Shown here: positions 27,992-37,230 of the stretch, piece by piece | How positions within the stretch are numbered: the stretch's first letter is position 1 | How the letters are laid out: each line of letters starts with the position of its first letter | Origin: Bacteroidota bacterium | Lineage (GTDB): Bacteria > Bacteroidota > Bacteroidia > Flavobacteriales > Flavobacteriaceae | DNA: 64,000 nucleotides | Reading direction: 5' to 3' | Assembly: GCA_947447375.1 (NCBI GenBank) | Contig: CANFJB010000003.1 | Coordinates: 179,311-243,310, forward strand | Made by a program: the position numbers and the translations under genes | The notes under the pieces: model-generated | What the model saw: the letters and a program-made list of their open reading frames with translations, nothing else | The model's database searches: none | Told to the model about the DNA's origin: nothing

Positions 27992-28625
27992 CTCTAGACA
28001 CGGTTAATCCATCGCGAATAGGTAATAAAACGGTTTCAACTCGTGGATCATTTTTCAATAGTTCATTATATTCTAAAAGTACTTTTGTACTACTATCGTT
28101 TTTTTGTAAAGGTTCCAATACTTTTCCACTCCATAAAACATTATCAGATAATATGATGCCACCTTTATTCATTTTAGGGACTATCATTTCAAAATAGTTG
28201 AGATAATTTTCCTTATCTGCATCAATAAAAACCAAATCAAATTTTATTTCTAATGTTGGAATAATATCAATTGCTTCACCCAAATGTTGAAAAATTTGAC
28301 TTCCCCAAGGAGATTTATCAAAGTATTTTCTTTGGATAGTTTCCAATTCTTCTTTAATGTCAATTGTGTGTAATTGACCATTTTCTTGCATACCTTCGCA
28401 CAAACACAAAGCAGCATAACCAGTAAATGTTCCAATTTCTAGGATATTAACCGGTCGAATTAATTTTGAAAGCATGCTCAATACTCGCCCTTGAAAATGC
28501 CCGCTCAACATTCTGGGTAATAGAATTTTTTGATACGTTTCCTTATTTAAAGCTGCCAATAAATCAGGTTCTTTTTCAGAATGTTTCTCGATATAATCTT
28601 CTAATTCTTGGGAAATAAAGTGCAT
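27984..28625 (-). CDS. O-methyltransferase (SAM-dependent, catechol-OMT-like)
   Basis: A 213-residue Methyltransf_3 family protein. The SAM pocket ILEIGTFTGYAALCL (about 60-74) and the metal-binding FDLVFIDADKENYLNYFE (about 129-146) with GGIILSDNVLWSGKV are typical of bacterial catechol-type O-methyltransferases. The acceptor is unknown. A TAACTTTG box (28652-28659, minus strand), embedded in the direct repeat, is the likely promoter, divergent from the esterase gene. Confidence 0.92.
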   Translation of the reverse strand: MHFISQELEDYIEKHSEKEPDLLAALNKETYQKILLPRMLSGHFQGRVLSMLSKLIRPVNILEIGTFTGYAALCLCEGMQENGQLHTIDIKEELETIQRKYFDKSPWGSQIFQHLGEAIDIIPTLEIKFDLVFIDADKENYLNYFEMIVPKMNKGGIILSDNVLWSGKVLEPLQKNDSSTKVLLEYNELLKNDPRVETVLLPIRDGLTVSRVK

Positions 28626-28652
28626 CTTTTGATTGTATTTATATTTTTTGTC

Positions 28653-28702
28653 AAAGTTATCAATTTATCAAATAAACAAATCCACAAATTAAACTAATTT
28701 TG
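28653..28702 (+). repeat. 50-bp direct repeat, copy 1 (promoter region)
   Basis: 48 of 50 bases equal 29669-29718. It ends in TAATTTTG (28695-28702), a -7 box facing the esterase gene. Its other end overlaps the O-methyltransferase -7 box. Confidence 0.9.
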
Positions 28703-28765
28703 TTATTCAAAATCAGAAGCAAACAACAGATCATATTCTAATAGAGTATTCAAAAATGTAATTTT

Positions 28766-29626
28766 ATGAAAATCAATTCTAAAACAATAATTTCAATAGT
28801 CCTTTTTTTCATTTTAATCGAATTAGATGCTCAAGTTATTAACGATTCCTTATTAATTGATGGCCACTATCGAACGTTTCATTTTAATTTGCCTTCAAAA
28901 AATTCTGTCAATGCAAGTTTAATTTTTGTTTTGCATGGTTCGGGAGGTAACGGACTAAAATCCATGAAAGGCACTGCAAAATTATTGGAAGTTGCTAATA
29001 AAGAGAATCTAATAATTTTGTTTCCAGACGGCTATTTAAAAAATTGGAATGAATGTAGAAAAAATGCGCCTGCTGCTGCAAATGTCGAAAACATTGATGA
29101 AAACACTTTTTTTAATAAAATGATAGATTATTGCTCCACTAAATATTTAATCAATCGCCAAAAAGTATTTGCCATTGGTACTTCTGGGGGTGGACACATG
29201 GTTTATAAATTAGCAATGACAATGCCAGAAAAATTTAAGGCAATTTCGGCAATTGTAGCCAATTTGCCTGAAGCGAATAATATGGATTGTATCGATAAGA
29301 AAATGCCAATTGCCGTAATGATCATTAATGGAACCAATGATGCAACAAACCCATATAACGGAGGGATTTCTGCCAAAAAGAAAGGATTAGTTGTTTCCAC
29401 AGATGATACTTTCCATTATTGGGCTACTGTAAATGGTTACAAAGGTACGCCATCAATGGAGGAACTTCCCGACTTGGAAGCCGATGGAAAAACAATTGAA
29501 AAATATACTTTTAAGCAAAATGGAAAACCAGAAGTAGTTCTATTAAAAGTAATTAATGGAGAACACAATAACCCAAAAGATATTGATGTGTTCTTAGAAA
29601 GTTGGTATTTTTTTAAAAGACAATAG
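28766..29626 (+). CDS. Secreted alpha/beta-hydrolase, PHB-depolymerase/esterase-like
   Basis: A 286-residue protein with a signal peptide (about 1-22, ending DAQ). The oxyanion segment FVLHGSGGNG (about 54-63), nucleophile elbow GTSGGGH (138-144, S140) and a carboxy-terminal His in NGEHNNP (about 268-274) place it in the LpqC/poly(3-hydroxybutyrate) depolymerase-like esterases. Feruloyl or acetyl-xylan esterases look similar, so the substrate is open. It is flanked by two near-identical 50-bp promoter-bearing repeats, which suggests the gene was inserted between the O-methyltransferase and rlmN. Confidence 0.85.
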   Translation: MKINSKTIISIVLFFILIELDAQVINDSLLIDGHYRTFHFNLPSKNSVNASLIFVLHGSGGNGLKSMKGTAKLLEVANKENLIILFPDGYLKNWNECRKNAPAAANVENIDENTFFNKMIDYCSTKYLINRQKVFAIGTSGGGHMVYKLAMTMPEKFKAISAIVANLPEANNMDCIDKKMPIAVMIINGTNDATNPYNGGISAKKKGLVVSTDDTFHYWATVNGYKGTPSMEELPDLEADGKTIEKYTFKQNGKPEVVLLKVINGEHNNPKDIDVFLESWYFFKRQ

Positions 29627-29668
29627 TTTCTAATTTAAATAAAATACAAATTGATTTTTTCTTTTATA

Positions 29669-29718
29669 AAAGTTATCAATTTATCAAATAGACAAATCCA
29701 CAAATTAAACTAAATTTG
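29669..29718 (+). repeat. 50-bp direct repeat, copy 2 (rlmN promoter)
   Basis: Second copy, 1016 bp after the first. It ends in TAAATTTG (29711-29718), only 4 nt before the rlmN start codon, so the rlmN mRNA may be nearly leaderless. Confidence 0.9.
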
Positions 29719-29722
29719 CACC

Positions 29723-30766
29723 ATGCAAATCGAGAAAAAAGACATAAGAGCATTATCAAAAGAACAGTTGCGTGATTTTTTTGTTGCTAATCAAGATAAA
29801 GCCTTCCGTGGAAATCAGGTTTATGAATGGTTATGGAGCAAAGGGGCACATAGTTTTGATGATATGACCAATGTATCCAAAGAAACTCGATTGATGCTGG
29901 AAAACAATTTTGTAATCAACCATATAAAGGTAGATACAATGCAACGCAGTTCTGATGGAACAGTAAAAAATGCAGTTCGCCTTCATGATGGATTGGTTGT
30001 GGAAAGTGTTTTAATCCCCACTGATACAAGAACAACTGCTTGTGTTTCTAGTCAAGTAGGGTGTAGTTTAGATTGTAACTTTTGCGCTACAGCAAGATTA
30101 AAAAGAATGCGAAATTTGGAACCAGGAGAAATTTATGACCAAGTAATCGCTATTGATAAAGAAAGTCGCTTGTATTATAATCATCCACTTTCCAATATTG
30201 TTTTTATGGGAATGGGAGAACCATTGATGAACTATAACAACGTGCTTAAAGCAATTGCTATGATTACCTCAAATGAAGGTTTGGGGATGTCTCCAAAGAG
30301 AATTACACTTTCTACTTCAGGTGTTCCTAAAATGATTAAAAAACTAGCCGATGATGAAGTTAAATTTAAATTAGCCGTTTCATTACATTCGGCAATTGAT
30401 GAAATTCGTTCCCGAATAATGCCGTTTTCAGCTAATTTTCCTTTAGCAGATTTAAGAGAATCATTAGAATATTGGTATTTAAAAACAAAAAGTAAAATTA
30501 CCTACGAATATGTAGTTTGGAAAGGAATTAACGACAATAAAGAATCGGTTGACGCCTTGGTTAAATTCTGTAAATATGTACCTTGCAAAGTCAATTTAAT
30601 CGAATACAATCCGATTGATGACGGAGAATTCCAACAAGCATCTGAAGAGTCAATTAATGCTTATATAAAAGCTCTTGCTGCAATTGATATCGTTGCAAAA
30701 GTTAGGCGAAGTAGAGGAAAAGACATTGATGCAGCATGTGGGCAATTAGCAAACAAAGAAGTATAA
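29723..30766 (+). CDS. rlmN: 23S rRNA (adenine-2503-C2)-methyltransferase, radical SAM
   Basis: Methylates A2503 of 23S rRNA (and A37 of some tRNAs). The 347-residue length is normal. The radical-SAM cluster CSLDCNFC (114-121; C114, C118, C121), the following GMGEPLMNY motif, and a carboxy-terminal AACGQL cysteine (about 338) needed for the RlmN mechanism are visible. Confidence 0.97.
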   Translation: MQIEKKDIRALSKEQLRDFFVANQDKAFRGNQVYEWLWSKGAHSFDDMTNVSKETRLMLENNFVINHIKVDTMQRSSDGTVKNAVRLHDGLVVESVLIPTDTRTTACVSSQVGCSLDCNFCATARLKRMRNLEPGEIYDQVIAIDKESRLYYNHPLSNIVFMGMGEPLMNYNNVLKAIAMITSNEGLGMSPKRITLSTSGVPKMIKKLADDEVKFKLAVSLHSAIDEIRSRIMPFSANFPLADLRESLEYWYLKTKSKITYEYVVWKGINDNKESVDALVKFCKYVPCKVNLIEYNPIDDGEFQQASEESINAYIKALAAIDIVAKVRRSRGKDIDAACGQLANKEV

Positions 30767-30800
30767 AAAAAACGTTCAGAATATTCTGAACGTTTTTTTT
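30765..30800 (+). terminator. Terminator of rlmN
   Basis: AAAACGTTCAGA paired with TCTGAACGTTTT around ATAT, flanked by A and T runs. Probably also ends the convergent lipoprotein gene. Confidence 0.9.
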
Positions 30801-30817
30801 ATATAATAATTTAATTA

Positions 30818-31666
30818 TTAGAATGTAAATGAGATTGGTGTTCCTCCATCAATTGAAATAGTAGCAACATTATCACAAGTTCCAGCACCATAATCTAATA
30901 CTGCTGTGTGATTTGGTCTAGTAATATTTACAATACCAGAAACCACTCTGTAATCACAATTTAATCTAACTCTTAAAGGAGTAGTGTTAGAAATTGCATT
31001 TGAATGAACATTTCCATTAGGGAAAGTAGTTGTCCAATTTCCAGTAATAACATAAACGTTATCTGTCCAAATAGCTGTAGTATATCCTTCAACACATTCT
31101 CTAGTTCTTGAACCAACTCTTGTGTAAACACCAGTTGCATTTGTGAATGTCATATTCATGTCCATTACACATATAGGGTGAGTGTTTACTTGATAAGAAG
31201 AAGAACCTAATGATCTTGTAATTGTCCTGTTTCCTTGAACTAAGAAGTCATTATAATAAAAACCATCAAAAGTATAAGTAATCACATAATTTGAAGTAGA
31301 ATAAGGTAAAGCTCCGCTGATGAAGATACTACCTCTTAAGATAGCACCATTTGGCATTGCACAACCTGTAGTTCCAAAATTAATTCTTCTTGTCCAAGTA
31401 GTGGCAGTAAAAGTTCGTGTAATTGTAACACATGGAGGTAAAAGATTTGCTTCTGTTGGAGCGATAGTTTTCCCTGCAGGATTTTCTGTAAAATATTGAT
31501 CGTCAATAATATCAGATAAATCATTTGCAACTTGATCTAATTTAGCATTAGTTTGAATGTCTGCAGCAGTAAATGCATTAGCAAGATCATTGCTATCTTT
31601 TGAACAGCTAACAAATAAAATTACTGCAAACAATACAGTTAATTTTAAAATTGAATTTGTTTTCAT
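30818..31666 (-). CDS. Lipoprotein of unknown function
   Basis: A 282-residue protein with a lipoprotein signal: hydrophobic segment (about 8-20) and lipobox FVSCSKD (Cys about 21). The mature part is Thr/Ser/Asn-rich beta-strand sequence with several cysteine-containing segments (PPCVTITR, TTGCAMPNG, HPICVMDM, TRECVEG, RLNCDYR, AGTCDNV), which may form disulphides. I do not recognise a family. A TACATTTG box (31706-31713, minus strand) precedes it. Rough kin exist in Flavobacteriaceae as hypothetical lipoproteins, by recollection only. Confidence 0.75.
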   Translation of the reverse strand: MKTNSILKLTVLFAVILFVSCSKDSNDLANAFTAADIQTNAKLDQVANDLSDIIDDQYFTENPAGKTIAPTEANLLPPCVTITRTFTATTWTRRINFGTTGCAMPNGAILRGSIFISGALPYSTSNYVITYTFDGFYYNDFLVQGNRTITRSLGSSSYQVNTHPICVMDMNMTFTNATGVYTRVGSRTRECVEGYTTAIWTDNVYVITGNWTTTFPNGNVHSNAISNTTPLRVRLNCDYRVVSGIVNITRPNHTAVLDYGAGTCDNVATISIDGGTPISFTF

Positions 31667-31762
31667 ATTTAGTTTAATTTAAATTTCTTAATCATAAGAC
31701 TTAAACAAATGTAAAAAGTTTAATTGTAATAAAAAAATATTTTCAATCCAATTTCAAAATAG

Positions 31763-31770
31763 TATCTTTG
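31763..31770 (+). promoter_or_regulatory. -7 promoter box for the polyprenyl synthase gene
   Basis: TATCTTTG, 7 nt before the ATG, so the mRNA leader would be very short. Confidence 0.45.
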
Positions 31771-31777
31771 AAATCCT

Positions 31778-32755
31778 ATGAATATAATTGCCGAAATAAA
31801 AAAACCTATTCTAACAGAAATGGATCTTTTCGAAATAAAATTTCGAGAATCGATGGTTTCTAAAGTTGGCTTGCTCAATCGGATTACCTATTATATTGTA
31901 AATAGAAAAGGAAAACAAATGCGACCAATGTTTGTTTTTCTAACAGCAAAAATGTTATCTAATGGCACCGTAAATGAAAGAACCTATCGTGGTGCATCTG
32001 TAATTGAATTAATACACACCGCCACTTTAGTTCATGATGATGTGGTTGATGATAGCAATCGAAGACGGGGGTTTTTCTCCATAAATGCCCTTTGGAAAAA
32101 TAAAATTGCGGTATTAGTTGGAGATTATTTACTGTCAAAAGGGTTGCTACTTTCAATTGATAATGGCGATTTCGATTTGTTAAAAATTATATCTGTCGCG
32201 GTTCGAGAAATGAGTGAAGGGGAATTACTTCAAATAGAAAAAGCCCGAAGATTAGATATAACTGAAGCGGTTTATTATGAAATAATTCAAAAGAAAACGG
32301 CCACATTAATTGCTGCTTGCTGTGCTCTTGGTGCAAAATCTGTAATTGATGATGAAATTCAGGTTGAAAATATGAGAAAATTTGGAGAACTAATTGGAAT
32401 GGCTTTTCAAATAAAAGACGATTTGTTTGATTATACAGAAGATGCCATTGGAAAACCAACAGGGATTGATATTAAAGAACAAAAAATGACCTTGCCATTA
32501 ATCCATGTTTTGAATAATTGCACATCAAAAGAAAAAAGCTGGCTTATCAATTCAATTAAGAATCACAATAAAGATAAAAAGAGAGTTAAAGAAGTAATTG
32601 CTTTTGTGAAAAACAACAATGGTCTTACTTATGCTGAGCAAAAAATGATTCAATTTCAACAAGAAGCACTCCAATTAATTGAAAATTATCCAAAATCCGA
32701 CTATAAAGAATCTTTGACCATTATGGTAAATTATGTCATTGAAAGAAAAAAGTAA
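31778..32755 (+). CDS. Polyprenyl diphosphate synthase (octaprenyl/heptaprenyl type)
   Basis: Condenses isopentenyl diphosphate units on an allylic primer to give the long-chain quinone side chain. The 325-residue length suits long-chain synthases. The first aspartate-rich motif is HDDVVDDSNRRRG (86-98) and the second DDLFDYTED (about 213-221), with KGKQMRP (44-50) for diphosphate binding. Bacteroidota make menaquinone, so a hepta- or hexaprenyl product is plausible; chain length cannot be read here. Confidence 0.9.
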   Translation: MNIIAEIKKPILTEMDLFEIKFRESMVSKVGLLNRITYYIVNRKGKQMRPMFVFLTAKMLSNGTVNERTYRGASVIELIHTATLVHDDVVDDSNRRRGFFSINALWKNKIAVLVGDYLLSKGLLLSIDNGDFDLLKIISVAVREMSEGELLQIEKARRLDITEAVYYEIIQKKTATLIAACCALGAKSVIDDEIQVENMRKFGELIGMAFQIKDDLFDYTEDAIGKPTGIDIKEQKMTLPLIHVLNNCTSKEKSWLINSIKNHNKDKKRVKEVIAFVKNNNGLTYAEQKMIQFQQEALQLIENYPKSDYKESLTIMVNYVIERKK

Positions 32756-32779
32756 TAACAGATTACACAAAAAACTTTG

Positions 32780-32787
32780 TAACTTTG
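32780..32787 (+). promoter_or_regulatory. -7 promoter box for dnaG
   Basis: TAACTTTG, 29 nt before the TTG start of dnaG, supports independent transcription after the polyprenyl synthase gene. Confidence 0.45.
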
Positions 32788-32816
32788 AGCCTTAACCCTT
32801 TGAACCTAAATTTAAA

Positions 32817-34796
32817 TTGATTTCAAAAGCTACCATAGATACCGTTTTCGAAACTGCTCGAGTTGAGGAGGTTATTGGTGATTTTGTACAATTGAAACGT
32901 GCAGGCAGTAATTTCAAAGGATTAAGTCCCTTTTCAGACGAGCGTTCTCCTTCTTTTATGGTGTCTCCAGTAAAACAAATTTGGAAGGATTTTAGTTCCG
33001 GAAAAGGAGGAAATTCTGTTGCTTTTTTAATGGAACACGAGCATTTTACCTATCCAGAAGCCATTCGATATTTAGCTAAAAAGTACAACATTGAAATTGA
33101 AGAAACAGTTCAAACCGATGAGGAAAAAGCAAATACTGATGTTCGAGAAAGCATGTATTTAGTTTCTGAATTTGCCAAAAATTATTTTCAAGATGCACTT
33201 TTAAATACCGAAGAAGGAAAAGCAATTGGTTACACTTATTTCAAAGAAAGAGGTTTTACCAATGAAACCATCAAGAAATTTTCACTCGGATATTCACCTG
33301 AAGCTTGGGATGCTTTCACAAAGGAAGCTTTAGGGAAAGGTTATAAATTAGAATTTTTAGAAAGTACTGGATTAACAATTCCAAGGGATGACAGGCCGTT
33401 TGACCGATTTAAAGGTCGTGTTATGTTCCCCATTCAAAGCATGTCAGGAAGGGTTTTGGGATTTGGGGGAAGAATTTTGACTAATGATAAAAAAGCGGCT
33501 AAATACCTAAATTCACCTGAAAGTGATATTTACCATAAAAGCAAGGTGCTTTATGGGATTTATCAAGCCAAACAAGCTATTGCAAAACAAAATAATTGCT
33601 TTTTGGTTGAAGGTTACACCGATGTAATTCAGTTCAATCAAACGGGAATTGAAAACGTAGTTTCTTCTTCGGGAACAGCATTAACACCAGACCAAATCCG
33701 ATTAATAAATAGGTTGACCAAAAATGTAACCGTACTTTTTGATGGTGATGCAGCAGGTTTACGAGCATCCATTCGAGGAATCGATTTAATTTTGGAAGAA
33801 GGAATGAACGTGAGAGTTTGCGAATTTCCTGATGGCGAAGACCCTGATAGTTTTGCAAAGAAAACGCCCTATGAAGATTTAGTAGTTTACCTAGAAGAAA
33901 ACGCAAAAGATTTTATTCAATTCAAAGCTTCTTTATTAATGAAAGACGCCAAGAATGATCCTATAAAAAAAGCCGAATTAATTCGTGATATCGTAGCAAG
34001 TATTTCAAAAATTCCAGACCGAATTCAACGCGAAATTTACATTCAAGAATGTTCCAGAATCATGGATATTTCAGAACAAGTTTTGTTGAGTACGTTAGCT
34101 CAATTAGTAAAAAAAGATATTTCTGATATTGGTAAAAAAATAAAACAAGAGCAAAAATCATTTGAAGTTATTAAGAGTGAATCTGTAAATCAAGTGGAGA
34201 AAGTGGATGTTTTGTATCAATTAGAACGAACAATAATTAAAATCTTACTTCTTTACGGAAACATTAAAGAGGAATTTGAAGATGTTTTGTTAAAAACAAA
34301 TGCCAATGGTGAGGTTGAAAACACAATTGAGAAAAAAGAATATTTTGTTTACCAAAGAGTTTATTTGAGTTTGCAGGAAGATGAGGTTGAATTGGCAAAT
34401 CCACTTTTTAAAGACATTTATAATAATCTAGTTAATTACTTTAATCAGAATGAGTCTTATAATATTGAGCAGTATTTGATGCAACTTCCTCAAGAATTTG
34501 CTCAAGAAGTAACGGATATATTAATGGAAGACGAAAAATTGGCTTTGCACGATTGGGGCGGTCAAAATATATTTGTTAAACAAAAAAATGAAACGATAAG
34601 TCAATATGTTTCAGAGACTATTTTAACGATGAGATGGTATTTAGTAGATAAAATCATTGAAGAATTAAAAGGTTCAATTTTGCCTGATCCAACTTTAGAC
34701 AATTCAGATACGATGTCTTTAGCTATGGATTATTCTAAGCTTATTAATTCTTTTTCTATGAAATTAGGAAGAGTAATGTCGAGATACAGTAATTAG
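32817..34796 (+). CDS. dnaG: DNA primase, with zinc ligands lost
   Basis: Makes RNA primers at the replication fork. At 659 residues the protein has an amino-terminal domain aligned with CHC2, a TOPRIM core (VEGYTDV about 264-270; FDGDAAG about 302-308) and a carboxy-terminal helicase-binding region. In the amino domain the usual zinc ligands are gone: CPFH reads SPFS (S37, S40) and HCFGCG reads KDFSSG (D58, S61). The fold motifs around them (DERSPSF, SGKGGNSVAFLM) are kept. The start is TTG; there is no in-frame ATG nearby. Confidence 0.95.
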   Translation: MISKATIDTVFETARVEEVIGDFVQLKRAGSNFKGLSPFSDERSPSFMVSPVKQIWKDFSSGKGGNSVAFLMEHEHFTYPEAIRYLAKKYNIEIEETVQTDEEKANTDVRESMYLVSEFAKNYFQDALLNTEEGKAIGYTYFKERGFTNETIKKFSLGYSPEAWDAFTKEALGKGYKLEFLESTGLTIPRDDRPFDRFKGRVMFPIQSMSGRVLGFGGRILTNDKKAAKYLNSPESDIYHKSKVLYGIYQAKQAIAKQNNCFLVEGYTDVIQFNQTGIENVVSSSGTALTPDQIRLINRLTKNVTVLFDGDAAGLRASIRGIDLILEEGMNVRVCEFPDGEDPDSFAKKTPYEDLVVYLEENAKDFIQFKASLLMKDAKNDPIKKAELIRDIVASISKIPDRIQREIYIQECSRIMDISEQVLLSTLAQLVKKDISDIGKKIKQEQKSFEVIKSESVNQVEKVDVLYQLERTIIKILLLYGNIKEEFEDVLLKTNANGEVENTIEKKEYFVYQRVYLSLQEDEVELANPLFKDIYNNLVNYFNQNESYNIEQYLMQLPQEFAQEVTDILMEDEKLALHDWGGQNIFVKQKNETISQYVSETILTMRWYLVDKIIEELKGSILPDPTLDNSDTMSLAMDYSKLINSFSMKLGRVMSRYSN

Positions 34797-34818
34797 AATT
34801 TATAACTATTAAGCATAA

Positions 34819-34848
34819 AAAAAACCTGTTCAAACGAACAGGTTTTTT
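34819..34848. terminator. Bidirectional terminator (dnaG / T9SS protein)
   Basis: AAAAAACCTGTTC paired with GAACAGGTTTTTT around AAAC between two convergent genes. Confidence 0.9.
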
Positions 34849-34866
34849 ATTTTATATAAATAGAAA

Positions 34867-36693
34867 TTATTTTACAACTAGTTTTTTAGTCGCTGTTTTT
34901 CCACCTTCAGTAATTTTCACAATATAGATTCCGCTATTTAAATTAGCAATATTAATTGTAGTGTTTGAAGTGGTTGTTTTCATTACTTCTTTTCCTAAAA
35001 CATCATATAACGAAATTGTTCTTTCTGTATTTAAATTAGATTCAACATGTAAAACACCATTTGAAACTGGATTTGGATAAACTTTTAATCCAGCGATTTC
35101 GTTGTTTTGTGCTTGAAGTGTGACAGAAAAATCGGCAGCATTTCTAGGTATAAATTGAGGAGTTAACACGGGAGGAGTAGCTGTTGATACATTGTCATAT
35201 CCTAAAGCAGTTATGTTAAAAGCTCCAGTAGGAATTGTTGCGCCAATGTAGTTTGCTTCAGCAAAACCAGTTCTTAATACACCGTGGGTTGTTCCATCAA
35301 ATACATCATAATTAGTGCTTGTAGTAAATACTTGCCCAGCAGTTAATGGAGTTACAACACCTGCAACTACGGTACCTGTAATTGTAATACCATTAAAACT
35401 AATTAATTTACTTTCATATGTATTTACATTTGCATTTAATGCAGCGATGGTAATATTTTGAGGAGTTAAAGTGTTTCCTGATGAAACAACAGTTTGGTTT
35501 TGTAAAGGAACAAATTCTAAGATACCATTAAAATCAATTAATTGACCTAAAACATTGTTCATGCTGTCTCCAACTGCAAATGGTGTTGTTATTTTTCCAG
35601 CACTATCGTCAATTAAAACTCCACCTGTAGCATCTTGAATAAATTTCTGATTTCTAGTAGTTGTAACTGTTACTGTTCCTGCAGGAGTTCTAACGTGTGA
35701 AACTACAGCGGTTCCAGTTAATGTGTAATATCCGTTTAGGGTACCTGCTCTTAAAGCAGCAATGTTGGCAACACTTGGAGCTGCCGCAATTGTAAATTGA
35801 GTTGTTGCACTAGCAGCAGGTGATAAAGCAGCGTGATTATTATCTACTAAACTCACTACAACAGTATGACTTCCAACAGCTAATCCATTTAGTACAATTG
35901 GAGTTGTGTCGTATTTCATTACAGTAGCTCCACCATCCACAGTGTAGTGAATGTGACCAGTTCCAGTTCCGTTGGCAACAGTAAAATTAGATACGGAAAC
36001 GTTTACCGTAACACTTGTTGTTAAAGGATTATAAATAGTTGCATTTACCGGAGATGTAATAGCAATATTTGGAGCTGTAGAACAAATGCTTGCTGCCGTA
36101 GAAGAATTTCTAGGAGCTGGAGCTCCAACTAAAAAATCAGTATTGTTAGCATTATTATCAGTGCAACCACCATTTAATCTAATAGCCGAAGTAGTGTTTG
36201 ATAATATTGCTACAGCAGCGGTACCTTCATAATAGGTAGCTGTTGGTCCATAACCAACCATGTCAACATAAGTTCCTACTGTTAATGTTGTTCCGGCAAG
36301 TGCTGTTGCTGAATTAACTAAAGCTACTTTCCCAGCAGTTCCAGACAAATTCATTGGAGATGTAGTTACATCTAAATCTGGTGTTGGTAAAGCAACGCCA
36401 GATGTAGTTCCTGCAGCAAGTTTTATTAAATAATATTTTCCAGGAGCAATAGAAGTTGAAGCAGGAATTGAATTAACTTGCCATGCAGTTCCTGTAGCAG
36501 AAGCATATTGAACCGACCAACCTGAAATATCAACGGTAGCCGTTCCTCTATTAAACAATTCAACAAAGTCATTTAAGTATTGCGCTCCAGTATTACCACC
36601 TCCACCATATACTTGGCTGATTACGACTTGAGCATTCGATGTGAATCCAATAAAAAGAAACAACATTAAAGTAAAAAAGTAAATTTTTTTCAT
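34867..36693 (-). CDS. T9SS cargo protein with lamin-tail domain
   Basis: A 608-residue secreted protein. Signal peptide about 1-21 (ending SNAQ); lamin-tail-like domain about 22-200 (ISQVYGGGGNTGAQYLNDF, described by start, and VELFNRGTATVDISGW); Thr/Val-rich beta domains with an OB/DUF5689-like part (about 310-420); and a type A sorting domain at the carboxy end with VYPNPVSNG, LYDVLGKEV and IYIVKITEGGKTATKKLVVK (about 540-608). The sorting domain directs export through the T9SS and surface attachment. A TATATTTG box lies at 36721-36728 (minus strand). Confidence 0.9.
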   Translation of the reverse strand: MKKIYFFTLMLFLFIGFTSNAQVVISQVYGGGGNTGAQYLNDFVELFNRGTATVDISGWSVQYASATGTAWQVNSIPASTSIAPGKYYLIKLAAGTTSGVALPTPDLDVTTSPMNLSGTAGKVALVNSATALAGTTLTVGTYVDMVGYGPTATYYEGTAAVAILSNTTSAIRLNGGCTDNNANNTDFLVGAPAPRNSSTAASICSTAPNIAITSPVNATIYNPLTTSVTVNVSVSNFTVANGTGTGHIHYTVDGGATVMKYDTTPIVLNGLAVGSHTVVVSLVDNNHAALSPAASATTQFTIAAAPSVANIAALRAGTLNGYYTLTGTAVVSHVRTPAGTVTVTTTRNQKFIQDATGGVLIDDSAGKITTPFAVGDSMNNVLGQLIDFNGILEFVPLQNQTVVSSGNTLTPQNITIAALNANVNTYESKLISFNGITITGTVVAGVVTPLTAGQVFTTSTNYDVFDGTTHGVLRTGFAEANYIGATIPTGAFNITALGYDNVSTATPPVLTPQFIPRNAADFSVTLQAQNNEIAGLKVYPNPVSNGVLHVESNLNTERTISLYDVLGKEVMKTTTSNTTINIANLNSGIYIVKITEGGKTATKKLVVK

Positions 36694-36800
36694 AATTTTT
36701 AATTTATATTAAATATTCTACAAATATAAGAAGTAATCTGAACATAAATATCAGATTTATGTAAATATTACATTAAATTATTAACAGGAAAATGAGATAA

Positions 36801-37136
36801 CTATTTGACTATTAGTTTTCTAGTTGCGGTAGCTTCTCCTTCTTTAATTTTGATGATGTAAACACCAGGAGATAATGCAGAAATATTCAACTCTCTTGAG
36901 TTCAATATTGTTTGAAGGACTTTTTTTCCTAAAACATCAAAAATCGTGATTTCTTTGTCTAAGGATAATTTTGAAGTAATGTAAATTTTACCATTGCTCA
37001 CAGGGTTTGGATAGAAACTCAAGCCTTCAATTGAAGTCTCTTGATTTCTAGCTTGCACTCTACTGTCCTGAGCTTTAGCGCTAAAAGAACTTAGGAAAAG
37101 TGCCAATAAAGCAATATAAAAGTAATTTTTTAGCAT
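36801..37136 (-). CDS. Small protein made of signal peptide plus T9SS sorting domain
   Basis: Only 111 residues: a signal peptide (about 1-22, ending AKAQ), a short linker, and a complete type A sorting domain (FYPNPVSNGKIYI about 41-53, IFDVLGKKVLQ about 64-74, GVYIIKIKEGEATATRKLIV near the end). No passenger domain lies between them. It is upstream of, and on the same strand as, the lamin-tail cargo gene. It may be an adhesin-like micro-cargo, a competitor for the sorting machinery, or a remnant of a larger cargo gene. The frame is intact at both ends. Confidence 0.85.
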   Translation of the reverse strand: MLKNYFYIALLALFLSSFSAKAQDSRVQARNQETSIEGLSFYPNPVSNGKIYITSKLSLDKEITIFDVLGKKVLQTILNSRELNISALSPGVYIIKIKEGEATATRKLIVK

Positions 37137-37230
37137 TAATAATTTTTTTGTAAAGGTATTGGTTTTTCAACTAAAACACATAAAACTTTAACATATTTAA
37201 AACACAACTACAATTTCCATACCAATATTG

